A stretch of 60,001 nucleotides of DNA, taken from positions 1 through 60,001 of the IMG/VR virus record IMGVR_UViG_3300036859_000134. One strand, written 5' to 3'. The position numbers and the translations under genes were made by a program. This stretch comes from a virus. Every line of letters begins with the position of its first letter. Within the stretch, counting starts at the first letter, position 1. Below, piece after piece: positions 48,401 through 56,873 of this stretch. The notes beneath the pieces are model-generated. The model was not told the DNA's origin and did no database searches. It worked only from the letters and a program-made list of their open reading frames with translations.

Positions 48401-51400
48401 ACCGAGGCGCGAGACAACATGCTGAAGGCCATCGGCATGCACAGCCGCGACACCGCGGAAGTGCAGAAGGCCAAGCAGCTGCTGTTCTCCGTCTACAAGG
48501 GCCGCAGCGAGCCGTTCCAGGTCTTCTACGACGAGGAGCGGCGCGCCGACAAGATGGTGCGCGACGGCTTCCCGGGCAAGGTCGAGCCGTGGACGCGTCG
48601 CTTCGTGCTGCGCGACGCCGGCGGCGCCGGTACCACGGACGCGGGCGTCGGCATTTACCGGGAGGCCTCCGAGAAGCTCGGCACGCCGCTGGCCGACGAG
48701 CAGATCAAGGCGGGGTTCTTTCAGGTGCGGTCGAAGGCCGGGCAGACAGTTGCCATGCTGCCGACCAAGGCCGATGCCGAGGTGGCTGCGAAGCGCCTGT
48801 ACGAGGCCACGCTGGCGAAGGAATCGACCGAGGAGCCCGAGCGGCCGCACCTCGACAAGCTGTCTCGCGAGGGTCTGCCGAAGAGCGTCGATCGCGACGT
48901 GACGGCCGATGACTTCCTCAAGCACTTCGGCTTCCGCGGCGTGGAGTTCGGCAACTGGTCGGCGCAGGACGAGCGGCAGAAGCTGCTCAACCTCTCATAC
49001 GACGGCTTGACCGACCTCGCCTCGATCCTGAACGTGCCGCCCAAGGCGCTGAGCCTGAACGGCACGCTGGGCATGGCGTTCGGTGCGCGCGGCGGCGGCC
49101 GCTTCGCCGCGCACTACGAGCCGGGCAAGCTCGTCATCAACATGACGAAGATCCGCGGCGGCGGGTCGCTGGCGCACGAATGGGCGCATGCGCTCGATCA
49201 CTACCTGGGCGAGCTCGCCAAGGACGACGCCTACAAGACCAGCGCGCGCGGTGCGTCGGGCTGGATGCAGCGCATGGTCTACGACCGCGGGCAGCAGAAG
49301 AAGCTCGCCTACGAGCCAGGCACGCGCAAGATGATCAGCGTCGCGACACCGCGCCTGACGAACCTGCGCACCGAGTTGGCCGAGTCCATCGACAACGTCA
49401 TGCAGACGATGTTCGGCGCAGACAGGCAGCCGACCAGCTATGCCCGCGAGGCGCAGAAGCTGTCGGGCAAGTCCGAGGACGGGTACTGGATCCGGCCGAC
49501 GGAGATGTGGGCCAGGGCCTTCGAGTCCTACGTGTTCGATCGCCTGCTGGCGATGGGCGCGAAGTCCGAATACCTGGTGCACGGCGTCGAGCCCGATCGC
49601 TTCGCTGCAGCCGACCGGTACAAGGGCAACCCGTACCCCGTGGGCGCGGAGCGTGCGGAGATCAACAAGGCGTTCGACAGGTTCGTCGGCGAGCTCAAGT
49701 CGCGCGACACCGACAACGGCGTGGCGCTGTACAGCCGCGGTGCCGGCCGAGGCCTGTCCGCCGACGCCGTCGAGAAGCACATCCGCCCGATCGTCGACTC
49801 GTGGGCCAACGGTCCGAAGGGCGGCGTGGAGGTCGTGAAGAAGGCCGGCGAGCTGCCGGCCAACGTGCTGAAGGCGGTGAAGGCTGCCAATGCCGACGGC
49901 GTGGCCAAAGCGTTCTTCGTGCCCGGCACCGAGAAGGTCTACCTGATCGCCAGCAACCTCGAGTCCACGGCCGACGCCGAGTTCGCGCTGTTCCATGAGG
50001 TCTACGGGCACTACGGCATGCGGTCGATCCTCGGCGACGACTATGCCCAGGCGATGACGCGGCTGCGCCGGCAGAACCAGAACCTCGCGATGCAGGCCTC
50101 GATGTGGATGTCGCGCTACGGCGCCGACGAGGTCAAGGCGCGCGTCAAGTCGGGCATGGACAAGCTCGCCGCCGAGCGCGAGGTGCGCCTGCTGTCGACC
50201 GAGGAGGCGCTGGCCGATGCCGCGGCCGCGGTGCCGGAGTTGAAGGGCTGGAAGTACGTCGCTGCGCGCGTGCAGGCCTTCCTGCGCAAGATCGGCCTGC
50301 ACTCCATCGCCGACTGGATGGAGACGCGCACCGAGGCCGAGACGCTGCAGTTCCTCGTGCGCGCGCGCCGCGGGGTCCAGGGCGGCATGGCTGGGCTGCC
50401 CACCGGCGAGCAGGCGCTGTTCTCGCGCGACGACGAGCGCCATGCGCTGCAGGCGCTGTCGCAGAACGATGACCTGTTCGCGCTGCCGAAGTCCGACAAG
50501 ACGACGGTGGAGGGAATCGCCGCGGACGTGGACCCCGAGATCAAAGTCAAGAAGCGCTCGAACATCCCGGGCGAGACGCGCTACGACCTGACCATGCCGG
50601 ACGGCAAGACAGCGCGCCTGATGGTGCGCGAGCCGAACCCCTACGGGCAGAGCACGTACGGCTTCGACTACGTCGACGGCGAGATGTCCAGCGTCTACAA
50701 CGAGCGGCCCGGCGAGAACCCCGAGGACGTGCCGCCCAAGGGCGATGTTTGGATCGACGTGTCGCTGCTGGAGAGCGGCGGAGGCGGCACGCAGGTTTAC
50801 GCCATCGCTGCCAACTACGCGCACAACACGGACCGCATCTTCATCGGGGATCCTGCCGGACTGTCCGACGAGGCGATGATGCGCCGGCCGGAGCAAATGC
50901 TGTCCAGTGCGCTGAAGTTCGGCACGACAGAGCACCTCGCGCCGCACCCGCGACAGGTGGCAGGCGATGAGAAGCTGGGCGTGCCGCCGCTGCGCTGGGT
51001 CTACGGTGACGACCCGGGCAACATCCGCAGGCTCGTTGACCTCAACCTGAAGACGCTTGAGAATGCAGGCCTTTCCGACGCAATCACTTTCGACCCCACC
51101 AGTGGACAGTTCCTCGACTCAGAAGGCCAACCCATCGACAGAGCGGGCATCGACGCTGTCGCCGTGGAGGCGCGTCTCGGCGAGCGAGCGCGCGCAGGCG
51201 GCCGAACGCTTGCGCGCAGCGCTGTCCTGCGTGCCCTTCTACGCGAGGAAGGCGGCGGAGCACAAGGAGCGGACCGGGGACGAGATGGGCTACTGGCTCG
51301 ACTTGCAAGGCTCGGAGATGACACTCCGGAGGCCACCCGTCGCCTCTTCTACAGCCGCGGTACCGGATACCTCGACACCCTGAGGTCGGCGGGCACGGCC

Positions 51401-53995
51401 CGCGCGTTCGGCGAGGCGTTCCACGACCTCAGCAAGACGCAGCGCGGCTTCAACTGGTGGCACCGCAGTGTCGGCACCCAGTACCACAAGGCCCAGGCGA
51501 ACGAAGGCTTCAAGCGCGTGTACGAGCGCGCGCAGGACTACCTGCACGACACGTCGGCTTTCGCCAACGACGCCGCAGAGTACGCGAAGGACCTGCTGCC
51601 GCAGCTCAAGAGCCTGCGTGACCTGGGCCGGCGCATCGCGCTGCCGGAGAAGGATCGCGAAGCCATCGCTGCGCCGATCTACGACGGCACGCTGCGCTAC
51701 ACGCGCGACGCCGACGGCAACCTGCAGGAGGCCGGCGAGGGCGACCACGCTGGCGTGGTGTTCACCGACAACGAGCTGCGCGAGCGCTTCGGCCTCGACG
51801 ACCGGCAGATCGGCCTGTACCACCAGTACCGCGCCGCGATCGACCGGTCGCTCGACATCATGACCGCGTCCGACGTGGCGCGGCTGATGGGCGAGGCCTT
51901 GCCGAAGGACATGCGGCAGATGGTCTCGGAGGGCGACACCGGCCGCTTCAAGGGCCTGGTGACCGCGCTGCTCGCCGACCGCATCGAGAAGGCCGGTGGC
52001 CCGCAGGAGAAGTCCTCGCTCGAGGAGATGCGCAAGCTCGTCACCGAGAAGTACGACCGCATCGACCAGCTCAAGAACGAAGGCTATGCGCCGCTGATGC
52101 GCTTCGGCCGGTACACGGTCGACGTCACCCGGCCCGGCAACGACGGCTCGGACCGCGTGTTCTTCGGCATGTACGAGAGCCAGCGCGAGGCGAACGCGGC
52201 CGCGCGCCAGTTCGCCAAGGACGACGGCGTGCAGGTCACGCAAGGCGTCATGTCCAAGGAGGACTACAAGCTCTTTGCGGGCATGAGCCCGGAGACGCTG
52301 GCGCTGTTCGCCGACCTCGCGGGCGTCGAGAAGAACGACGCCTTCCAGAAGTACCTGCAGCTGGCCAAGGCCAACCGGTCGGCGATGAAGCGCCTGATCC
52401 ACCGCAAGGGCGTGGCCGGCTTCTCCGAGGACGTGACCCGCTCGCTGGCGCAATTCATCACCAGCAACGCGCGGGCGTCGTCGGGCAACCTGCACATGGG
52501 CGAGATGGAGAACGCCGTGGCGGCCATTCCGCGCGAGCAGGGCGACGTGCGCGACGAGGCGATGCGGCTGAAGGAGTACGTGCAGAACCCGCAGGAGGAG
52601 GCGCAGCAGATCCGCGGCCTCCTGTTCGCGCAGTACCTCGGCGGCTCGGTGGCGTCGGCGATGGTCAACATGACGCAACCGCTGACGATGACCCTGCCGT
52701 ACTTGAGCCAGTTTGGCGGCGCCGGCCAGGCGATGACCCGGCTCGTGTCGGCCATGAAGCAGGCGGCTGGCAAGGTGGATGCGAAGTCCGAGCTCGGTCA
52801 GGCGCTCGCCAAGGCCGAGAAAGAGGGCATCGTCAGCCCGCAGGAGATCCACCAGCTGCAGGCGGAGTCGTCGCGCAGCATGGGCAACCATCCGTGGGTG
52901 CGCAAAACGCTGTTCCTGTGGGGCAGCCTGTTCCAGCTCGCCGAGCAGTTCAACCGGCGCTCGAGCTTCATCGCGGCGTACGACATCGCGAAGGCGCAGG
53001 GCATGGCGGACCCGTTCGCCTTTGCCGCCAAGGCGGTCGACGAGACGCAGGGTGTCTACAACAAGGGCAACCGGCCGAACTGGGCACGGGGTGCACTGGG
53101 CTCGACGCTGTTCACGTTCAAGCAGTTCTCGATCGGCTACCTCGAGTTCCTCGCGCGGCTGCCGATGAAGGAACGCGCGCTGGCGCTCGCCGTTCTGCTG
53201 CTCGCGGCGGGGGCCCAGGGCCTGCCGTTCGCCGACGACGTGGACGACCTCGCCGATGCGCTGGCGCAGCGCATGGGCTACGACTTCAACAGCAAGCGGC
53301 GCAAGGAACGATTCCTGGCCAGCGTGCTGGGGCAGGGCGGGGCAGACTTCGTGCTCCATGGCTTCTCCGCGCTTCCTGGAATGCCGCTCGACGTGTCAGC
53401 CCGCATGGGCGTGGGCAACCTCATCCCCGGGACCGGCATGCTGCTGAAGTCGGAGAAGGATGCGTCGAAGGATTTCGCCGAGATCGCGGGCCCGGCCGGC
53501 AATCTGGTCACCGGAGCACGAGACCTCGCGGTGAACGGCAACGCCAGGGCATTGATGCCGACGGCCATCGCGAACCTGTCGAAGGCGCTGGAGATGTACC
53601 AGACGGGCCAGTACCGCGACACGCGAGGCCGCAAGGTGATGGATGTCGGAGCCGGCGACGCCGTGACGAAAGCCCTGGGCTTCCAGCCGCAGCAGGTGGC
53701 CAGCGATTCACGGAAACGCCAGGTGCAGGCGCAGCAGAACAACCTCGCGAAGCAGGTGCAGGCCGAGATCGTGCAGCAGTGGGCGGCTGGCATCGTCGAC
53801 GGCGAGCCCGACCAGGTGAAAGCCGCGCGTGACCGCGTGGCGAAGTGGAATCGCGACAACCCGGAGAGCCGCATCGCGGTGTCGCCGGCTGCCGTGGCCG
53901 GGCGCGCGCGCGAGATGCGCCGCGATGCCGACGAACGCGCCGTGCGCGGCGCACCCAAGACGATGCGCGCCGACGCGCGAGCGGTGCTGCAGTGA
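45434..53995 (+). CDS. Giant polyvalent virion protein, 2853 aa
   Basis: A multidomain protein of the large polyvalent type carried in the particle and injected with DNA. Domains in order: helical Gly-rich membrane-like N-part (about 110-320), linkers, an inorganic-pyrophosphatase-like polyvalent domain (about 670-795: NFKMGHAKVSGLDVTVEYPK ... VDVYVGPSPDAPKAYVVDQT), a domain with zinc-protease motif HEWAH (H1248-E1249...H1252, in GGGSLAHEWAHALDHYLGEL), a domain with HEVYGH (1521-1526), a PLxRFG domain (APLMRFGRYTV, about 2215), and C-terminal amphipathic helices with two hydrophobic spans. Linker 570-660 is overprinted by another gene. The N-part may form a membrane channel; peptidase and phosphohydrolase activities are inferred from motifs only. 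Confidence 0.9.
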   Translation: MPSIADLRKKLPYLDGLDDQQAVNVIQQVYYPSVSRDVLAQRLGVQAPEAPPPSDGIVRRMGDVGLSLAKGVIEVPEAAVGLADLATGGRVGKMAEAMGYRPKEAREFLDQYYSDSAKAAQQKVNDAKGIVDTTVAALQNPSVIVNSAAESLPSMGLGGVIGRGAVAIAPRMSPVIAGAIGEGAVSAGQNAEQVREEGPNGTLTGKQSAILAASGALTGGLSLLGGKVAQKLGIHDVDTMLATAGKSDAARKGIVRSTIEGALSEGILEEMPQSVQEQVAQNLAQGKPLDDGVDQQAVLGALTGGLMGGGANALHGAQAAPQKLPETGPMSRAVNAGIDSGAVAFQPVPVPAAKPAEPAIAEPSSDSIPFEADPRFAQAPAADIAIGEGGLLGTHEAVESQPGAFEVRPIGTSAGMVAPGVYEAAPTPAAPQRQLERPAPVEASPPAAANPAPETLAPGPAAAAPQTKGPFSSVQEAEGYISQQRRAASANLPVALPIEHADGSVGVATSGSPDFETAKQQDVTRQRAAAGILDGDVMNASGSPFKNQGAARRALKANPGTVIAEVKGGWVLRKGPADVSVDVAAGRGAGDSGDGGRSEPAGGEQAAGRAPVEPVPAVPAGADAGGAEVAPVRDGQQRDDAAVVDAAAHEAATSPTNDLPQPTEAQREAGNFKMGHAKVSGLDVTVEYPKGSERTGTSASGEQWRRPMNAHYGYIKRTEGADGENVDVYVGPSPDAPKAYVVDQTKADGSFDEHKVMLGYRSMGAARKAYLSHYPKGWKVGAITEAPVEDFKAWLRDGDATKPFASSTAPKGAQETAAPEPQSAAEHPGENHGEEGQGRRQEVLTPGAPEAGAPAPTPDRKPRKTKREPETVEDRTPPVIADAGEKIGGARKDRWKERGLSVADLDAMSESEGAELATKANVWKPDYAAMVAGGTPPKHAALVKVVYDRLAAQPARNTPEGRRAYVQMMQAVRAAFGSLDGTQDPRRAMTEARDNMLKAIGMHSRDTAEVQKAKQLLFSVYKGRSEPFQVFYDEERRADKMVRDGFPGKVEPWTRRFVLRDAGGAGTTDAGVGIYREASEKLGTPLADEQIKAGFFQVRSKAGQTVAMLPTKADAEVAAKRLYEATLAKESTEEPERPHLDKLSREGLPKSVDRDVTADDFLKHFGFRGVEFGNWSAQDERQKLLNLSYDGLTDLASILNVPPKALSLNGTLGMAFGARGGGRFAAHYEPGKLVINMTKIRGGGSLAHEWAHALDHYLGELAKDDAYKTSARGASGWMQRMVYDRGQQKKLAYEPGTRKMISVATPRLTNLRTELAESIDNVMQTMFGADRQPTSYAREAQKLSGKSEDGYWIRPTEMWARAFESYVFDRLLAMGAKSEYLVHGVEPDRFAAADRYKGNPYPVGAERAEINKAFDRFVGELKSRDTDNGVALYSRGAGRGLSADAVEKHIRPIVDSWANGPKGGVEVVKKAGELPANVLKAVKAANADGVAKAFFVPGTEKVYLIASNLESTADAEFALFHEVYGHYGMRSILGDDYAQAMTRLRRQNQNLAMQASMWMSRYGADEVKARVKSGMDKLAAEREVRLLSTEEALADAAAAVPELKGWKYVAARVQAFLRKIGLHSIADWMETRTEAETLQFLVRARRGVQGGMAGLPTGEQALFSRDDERHALQALSQNDDLFALPKSDKTTVEGIAADVDPEIKVKKRSNIPGETRYDLTMPDGKTARLMVREPNPYGQSTYGFDYVDGEMSSVYNERPGENPEDVPPKGDVWIDVSLLESGGGGTQVYAIAANYAHNTDRIFIGDPAGLSDEAMMRRPEQMLSSALKFGTTEHLAPHPRQVAGDEKLGVPPLRWVYGDDPGNIRRLVDLNLKTLENAGLSDAITFDPTSGQFLDSEGQPIDRAGIDAVAVEARLGERARAGGRTLARSAVLRALLREEGGGAQGADRGRDGLLARLARLGDDTPEATRRLFYSRGTGYLDTLRSAGTARAFGEAFHDLSKTQRGFNWWHRSVGTQYHKAQANEGFKRVYERAQDYLHDTSAFANDAAEYAKDLLPQLKSLRDLGRRIALPEKDREAIAAPIYDGTLRYTRDADGNLQEAGEGDHAGVVFTDNELRERFGLDDRQIGLYHQYRAAIDRSLDIMTASDVARLMGEALPKDMRQMVSEGDTGRFKGLVTALLADRIEKAGGPQEKSSLEEMRKLVTEKYDRIDQLKNEGYAPLMRFGRYTVDVTRPGNDGSDRVFFGMYESQREANAAARQFAKDDGVQVTQGVMSKEDYKLFAGMSPETLALFADLAGVEKNDAFQKYLQLAKANRSAMKRLIHRKGVAGFSEDVTRSLAQFITSNARASSGNLHMGEMENAVAAIPREQGDVRDEAMRLKEYVQNPQEEAQQIRGLLFAQYLGGSVASAMVNMTQPLTMTLPYLSQFGGAGQAMTRLVSAMKQAAGKVDAKSELGQALAKAEKEGIVSPQEIHQLQAESSRSMGNHPWVRKTLFLWGSLFQLAEQFNRRSSFIAAYDIAKAQGMADPFAFAAKAVDETQGVYNKGNRPNWARGALGSTLFTFKQFSIGYLEFLARLPMKERALALAVLLLAAGAQGLPFADDVDDLADALAQRMGYDFNSKRRKERFLASVLGQGGADFVLHGFSALPGMPLDVSARMGVGNLIPGTGMLLKSEKDASKDFAEIAGPAGNLVTGARDLAVNGNARALMPTAIANLSKALEMYQTGQYRDTRGRKVMDVGAGDAVTKALGFQPQQVASDSRKRQVQAQQNNLAKQVQAEIVQQWAAGIVDGEPDQVKAARDRVAKWNRDNPESRIAVSPAAVAGRAREMRRDADERAVRGAPKTMRADARAVLQ
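47166..47363 (+). CDS. Overprinted small gene inside the giant virion gene, 65 aa
   Basis: ATG 47166 follows AAAGGA seven bases upstream; stop TAG 47361-47363. The protein MSAWMWPLDEALETAVMAGA, then LSLLEANKLQDEHLLNPYLP, and LKWRLFAMDSNEMTRQ is a well-formed helical sequence. Its third codon positions are 62 of 65 G/C, whereas the giant-protein frame over the same bases has 24 of 65, and that stretch of the giant protein is low-complexity Gly/Ala/Asp. The small frame is thus the selected one. Function is unknown. Confidence 0.7.
   Translation: MSAWMWPLDEALETAVMAGALSLLEANKLQDEHLLNPYLPYPLELMPAVLKWRLFAMDSNEMTRQ
47928..47966 (+). CDS. Mini ORF inside the giant virion gene, 12 aa (uncertain)
   Basis: MAKKGKGGGKKC, ATG behind AGGAGAG at good spacing, in a frame different from the giant protein. 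Lys/Gly-rich. Too short to prove; it may be a remnant of an old intergenic region. Confidence 0.25.
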   Translation: MAKKGKGGGKKC

Positions 53996-54111
53996 TCGCC
54001 GTCGTCGCCATCGCGGGCGGGTACGCGGCGCTCATCTGGCAGTTCGGCTGGTGGGGCGTGGCGGCCGCTGCCGTGCACCTGATCGTGATGGGGGCCGCAA
54101 CCCGCCGTTGA
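53992..54111 (+). CDS. Small membrane protein, 39 aa
   Basis: GTG 53992 overlaps the giant gene's stop (GTGA). MIAVVAIAGGYAALIWQFGW then GVAAAAVHLIVMGAATRR: one or two hydrophobic spans and a basic end. It may act with the holin-like proteins downstream. Confidence 0.55.
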   Translation: MIAVVAIAGGYAALIWQFGWWGVAAAAVHLIVMGAATRR

Positions 54112-54133
54112 TTTCCGGGAATTGGGTCTTGCA

Positions 54134-54160
54134 ATGACGCAACCACAGCGCTTGCGTCAT
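54134..54160 (+). promoter_or_regulatory. Hairpin covering the holin-like start codon
   Basis: ATGACGCAA (54134-54142) pairs perfectly with TTGCGTCAT (54152-54160) across a nine-base loop. The downstream arm includes the first two bases of ATG 54159-54161, and no ribosome site is seen outside it. It could hold back translation of a lysis gene until late. Confidence 0.6.
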
Positions 54161-54560
54161 GAAAGATCCAGCCACCGCCGCCACCACGCTCGCCGCAGCG
54201 AGTGCAGGCGCATCGATCATGACCGGCGAACTGCTCGGCATGCCGATCGGTGCATTGGTCGGTGGCCTCGCCGGTGGGCTGGTCGCGATCCTCGCGCTAC
54301 GGCCTCCTGAGCAGGAGAAGCCGCAACCGGGGGGCCTCGGTCTCGCGCTGGCGCTCGCCGCCACGCTCGTCGTCTCTGTCCTCACCGCAGGGATGCTGGG
54401 CCCGCTCACCGCCGGCCTGCTGCACGTCGACAAGGTTGCTGCAGCCGTCGAATTGCACGCGTACTCGTTCCTCTGGGGCGCCGGCGCACAGGCGGGGCTC
54501 CTGGTCGCAGCCATCAACGCGCTGCGCAACCGCATCAACCAGGTCGGAGGTGGAGCGTGA
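54159..54560 (+). CDS. Holin-like membrane protein, 133 aa
   Basis: Three hydrophobic spans: MTGELLGMPIGALVGGLAGG LVAILAL, LGLALALAATLVVSVLTAGM, and FLWGAGAQAGLLVAAINAL. Small multi-span proteins coupled to another membrane protein (overlap GTGA at 54557) near the end of the virion genes are typical holins or antiholins. The start is enclosed in a hairpin. No lysozyme is adjacent. Confidence 0.6.
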   Translation: MKDPATAATTLAAASAGASIMTGELLGMPIGALVGGLAGGLVAILALRPPEQEKPQPGGLGLALALAATLVVSVLTAGMLGPLTAGLLHVDKVAAAVELHAYSFLWGAGAQAGLLVAAINALRNRINQVGGGA

Positions 54561-55084
54561 TCAACCTGCTGCTCATCGTGATGGGCTCAGCCGCCGCATG
54601 GGCGGTGGCCATGGCGGCGATCTTCGTCCTGTACCACATCCCGCTGCGCACCGCAGGGTGGCCGACGGCGTTTGGCTGGCTCGGCACCGCCTTCGCGGCG
54701 ATCGTGCTGGGCAGCATGCCGGCGTATCACCGGCAGCAACTCGACCCGACCGTGCTGATGCTGGTGTGCACTCTGGCCATGGTGTGCTGGCTGCACATCG
54801 AAGCGCTCGTCGCGCACGCCACGCGACCGGTGAAGAAGCGCCGCGCGTGGCCATGGCTCGTCGGCTTGGGTCTGCTTGCCGGCGGTACAGCCAACGCCCC
54901 AGCGATGGACGTCGCGCGAACCGAAGGCGCCGTGCACCTGATCCTCGACACGCAGGAAATGGCGGCTTGCAACGCAGGAGGTGGCTGCACGCTCGTCCCG
55001 AAGAGCGACCTGCAGAAGGCCCTGCTCGGTGCCTACGAGGCCGGCGCGAAAGACCAGAAGGCGCGGTGCTCGCGCGAGATCTGA
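54557..55084 (+). CDS. Membrane protein of the lysis region, 175 aa
   Basis: GTG 54557. Three spans (INLLLIVMGSAAAWAVAMAA, WLGTAFAAIVLGSMP, LMLVCTLAMVCWLHIEALV), a further hydrophobic segment (WPWLVGLGLLAGGTANAPAM) and a C-terminal domain with three Cys residues that could face the periplasm. Role in lysis is inferred from position only. Confidence 0.6.
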   Translation: MINLLLIVMGSAAAWAVAMAAIFVLYHIPLRTAGWPTAFGWLGTAFAAIVLGSMPAYHRQQLDPTVLMLVCTLAMVCWLHIEALVAHATRPVKKRRAWPWLVGLGLLAGGTANAPAMDVARTEGAVHLILDTQEMAACNAGGGCTLVPKSDLQKALLGAYEAGAKDQKARCSREI

Positions 55085-55107
55085 CTCGACCCACAAAGGA
55101 CTGACCC

Positions 55108-55989
55108 ATGGGCATGTTCACCGACTTCCTGCAGAACCTCCTGGTCGACGGCCTGCGCCGCGGCGGCGCGCTCACGACCGCGGGGGCTGCGGGCTCATCG
55201 GCAGTGGTGAAGGGCATCTGGACGGCCTCGACGGCTTATTCGGTCGGCGACATCGTGGTGCCGCACGCCAACATGACCGGCGCCGGCGGCAAGTTCTTGC
55301 GGTGCACGACCGCCGGCACGAGCGGCACCACCAACACGCTGGCCGTGCCGAACCCCGGCAGCACGCTCGTCGACAACACCGTGACGTGGACGGCGGTGTC
55401 CGGCGTCCCCGTTCCGGTGACCACGTACTTCGGCCTGCTGAAGTGCACGAAGGGCGCGCGCGCGAACAGCACGGCGTATTCGCTCAACGACACGATCGCG
55501 GTACTGGCGAACGACAGCAAGTTCCACCTCTACAAGTGCACGACGGCCGGCACCACCGCCGCGAGCCAGAGCACGCTCTATCCCGGCGCGGCCGGCGAGG
55601 CCATCACCGACGGCACTGCGGTTTTCACCGAACAGAACGCCGCGCTCGATGCCAACAGCGGCATCAACGAGGTCACCGGCGGCAGCTACGGCCGAGCCTC
55701 GGTCGCGGCCACGCTCGCGAACTGGGCGGGCACTCAATCGTCCGGCAGCACGTCCGCCAGCACCGGCTCGGGCGGCCAGAGCAGCAACAACGGCACGATC
55801 GCCTTCCCGACGCCGACCGCCGACTGGGTGTCCGGCACCGAGAAGATCTGGGGGTGGGCTGAATTCGACAGCCTCACCGGCGGGAACCTGCTGAACTGGG
55901 GGCCGATGACGACGCTGCAGAGCGTGCTCAACGGCCAGGCGGCGCCGACGTATGCCGCCGGCTCTCTCATCGTCACGGTGGGCAATTGA
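55108..55989 (+). CDS. Adhesin-like tail or capsid-fibre protein, 293 aa
   Basis: After an amphipathic N-terminus (MGMFTDFLQNLLVDGLRRGG), two repeats of a carbohydrate-binding-like unit: WTASTAYSVGDIVVPHANMT then FLRCTTAGTSGTT, and STAYSLNDTIAVLANDSKFH LYKCTTAGTTAA. Such Y-x-x-GD modules are found in phage fibres and chitin-binding domains. The C-terminal part is beta-rich. It probably binds a host surface glycan. Confidence 0.7.
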   Translation: MGMFTDFLQNLLVDGLRRGGALTTAGAAGSSAVVKGIWTASTAYSVGDIVVPHANMTGAGGKFLRCTTAGTSGTTNTLAVPNPGSTLVDNTVTWTAVSGVPVPVTTYFGLLKCTKGARANSTAYSLNDTIAVLANDSKFHLYKCTTAGTTAASQSTLYPGAAGEAITDGTAVFTEQNAALDANSGINEVTGGSYGRASVAATLANWAGTQSSGSTSASTGSGGQSSNNGTIAFPTPTADWVSGTEKIWGWAEFDSLTGGNLLNWGPMTTLQSVLNGQAAPTYAAGSLIVTVGN

Positions 55990-55991
55990 CG

Positions 55992-56333
55992 ATGATCGCG
56001 CAAGCTGATCCGGTGCTGTCGATCACATCACGCGTGCCCGACTGGACCGGTGTCGTGATGGTCGAGCGTCCGGACATGACGCGCGCGTCGCATGTGCCGT
56101 TCGCGCACGGCCCGATGTGCCCGGTGCGCAGCGCGCGCAGCGCTGCCTACAACGGTCGACGGGCCATCGTGTGCCAACTGCCGTACCAAATGCTGGCGCA
56201 GTTCTTCACTTCCGCCGATGAGGACCACGTCTTCGTCTGGGCCGAGCTTCATGGCGAGCACCTCGAACTGAGGGAGCGGGCGTCACTGAAGGAGTGGGCA
56301 GAAACCGCACACATCGGGGCGCCCGTCCATTAA
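55992..56333 (+). CDS. Hypothetical protein, 113 aa
   Basis: Short alpha/beta protein: VLSITSRVPDWTGVVMVERP, then AIVCQLPYQMLAQFFTSADE DHVF. TTG 55986 is a possible earlier start overlapping the upstream stop. It lies between fibre-like genes; no family is recognised. Confidence 0.6.
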   Translation: MIAQADPVLSITSRVPDWTGVVMVERPDMTRASHVPFAHGPMCPVRSARSAAYNGRRAIVCQLPYQMLAQFFTSADEDHVFVWAELHGEHLELRERASLKEWAETAHIGAPVH

Positions 56334-56349
56334 CCCGTAGGAGAGAAAC

Positions 56350-56814
56350 ATGATCCCGTACAACGTGCGCATCCCCCAAGCCACCTTGGGCGCCACCACC
56401 GCCGCGATCGGCACGATCATCGCTGCAGCCGCGCGGTCGCTGCTCATCACCGAGTTCGACTTCGAGGGCATGGGCAACGCCTCAGCCTCCAACGAAATCG
56501 GCTTGTACCGCGTGGGCACGGCCGGCGTCACCGGCTCCGGTGCACTGACCTTCACGCCGGTCGTTGCGCCGTCGACGGCGCCGACGTTCCAGGGTACCGG
56601 CTTCGCGTCGTACTCCACGCAGCCGATCGCCGGCGCGCTGATCCAGAACATGCCGCTGAATGCCAACGGCCAGCGGTACTACTGGAAGTGCAACCCGAAC
56701 TTGAACAACGCGATCAGCGTGCCCGGCGGCAACAACGCCGCGGCGTCGGTGGCGCTGTTCCCGATCTCGGGCTCGTCGTCGGTCGCTGGCCGCATTCAGC
56801 TCAACGAGCTGTAA
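56350..56814 (+). CDS. Beta-rich fibre-associated protein, 154 aa
   Basis: Ribosome site GTAGGAG lies before ATG 56350. MIPYNVRIPQATLGATTAAI then a Ser/Gly/Ala beta pattern (GLYRVGTAGVTGSGALTFTP, IAGALIQNMPLNANGQRYYW). A virion-surface protein is likely from context. Confidence 0.6.
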   Translation: MIPYNVRIPQATLGATTAAIGTIIAAAARSLLITEFDFEGMGNASASNEIGLYRVGTAGVTGSGALTFTPVVAPSTAPTFQGTGFASYSTQPIAGALIQNMPLNANGQRYYWKCNPNLNNAISVPGGNNAAASVALFPISGSSSVAGRIQLNEL

Positions 56815-56834
56815 GCCGCTTGCGATGTTTTCCC

Positions 56835-56852
56835 GCCGCGGTGCGCCGCGGC
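56835..56852. terminator. GC-rich hairpin between fibre genes
   Basis: GCCGCGG-TGCG-CCGCGGC, a perfect 7-bp stem, lies in the 59-base gap before the next gene. There is no T-run directly after it on the plus strand; TTTT precedes it, so termination would fit the minus strand better. It could also set mRNA stability between the two genes. Confidence 0.35.
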
Positions 56853-56873
56853 ATTTGCGCTTGAGGAGAACGC

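Noticed and set aside
51290-53359. 689-codon open frame on the minus strand
   Set aside because: Antisense shadow of the C-terminal third of the giant virion gene.
54159-55084. Endolysin in the lysis region
   Set aside because: Both genes encode multi-span membrane proteins and no muramidase, amidase or transglycosylase motif is visible; the endolysin may lie right of the window.
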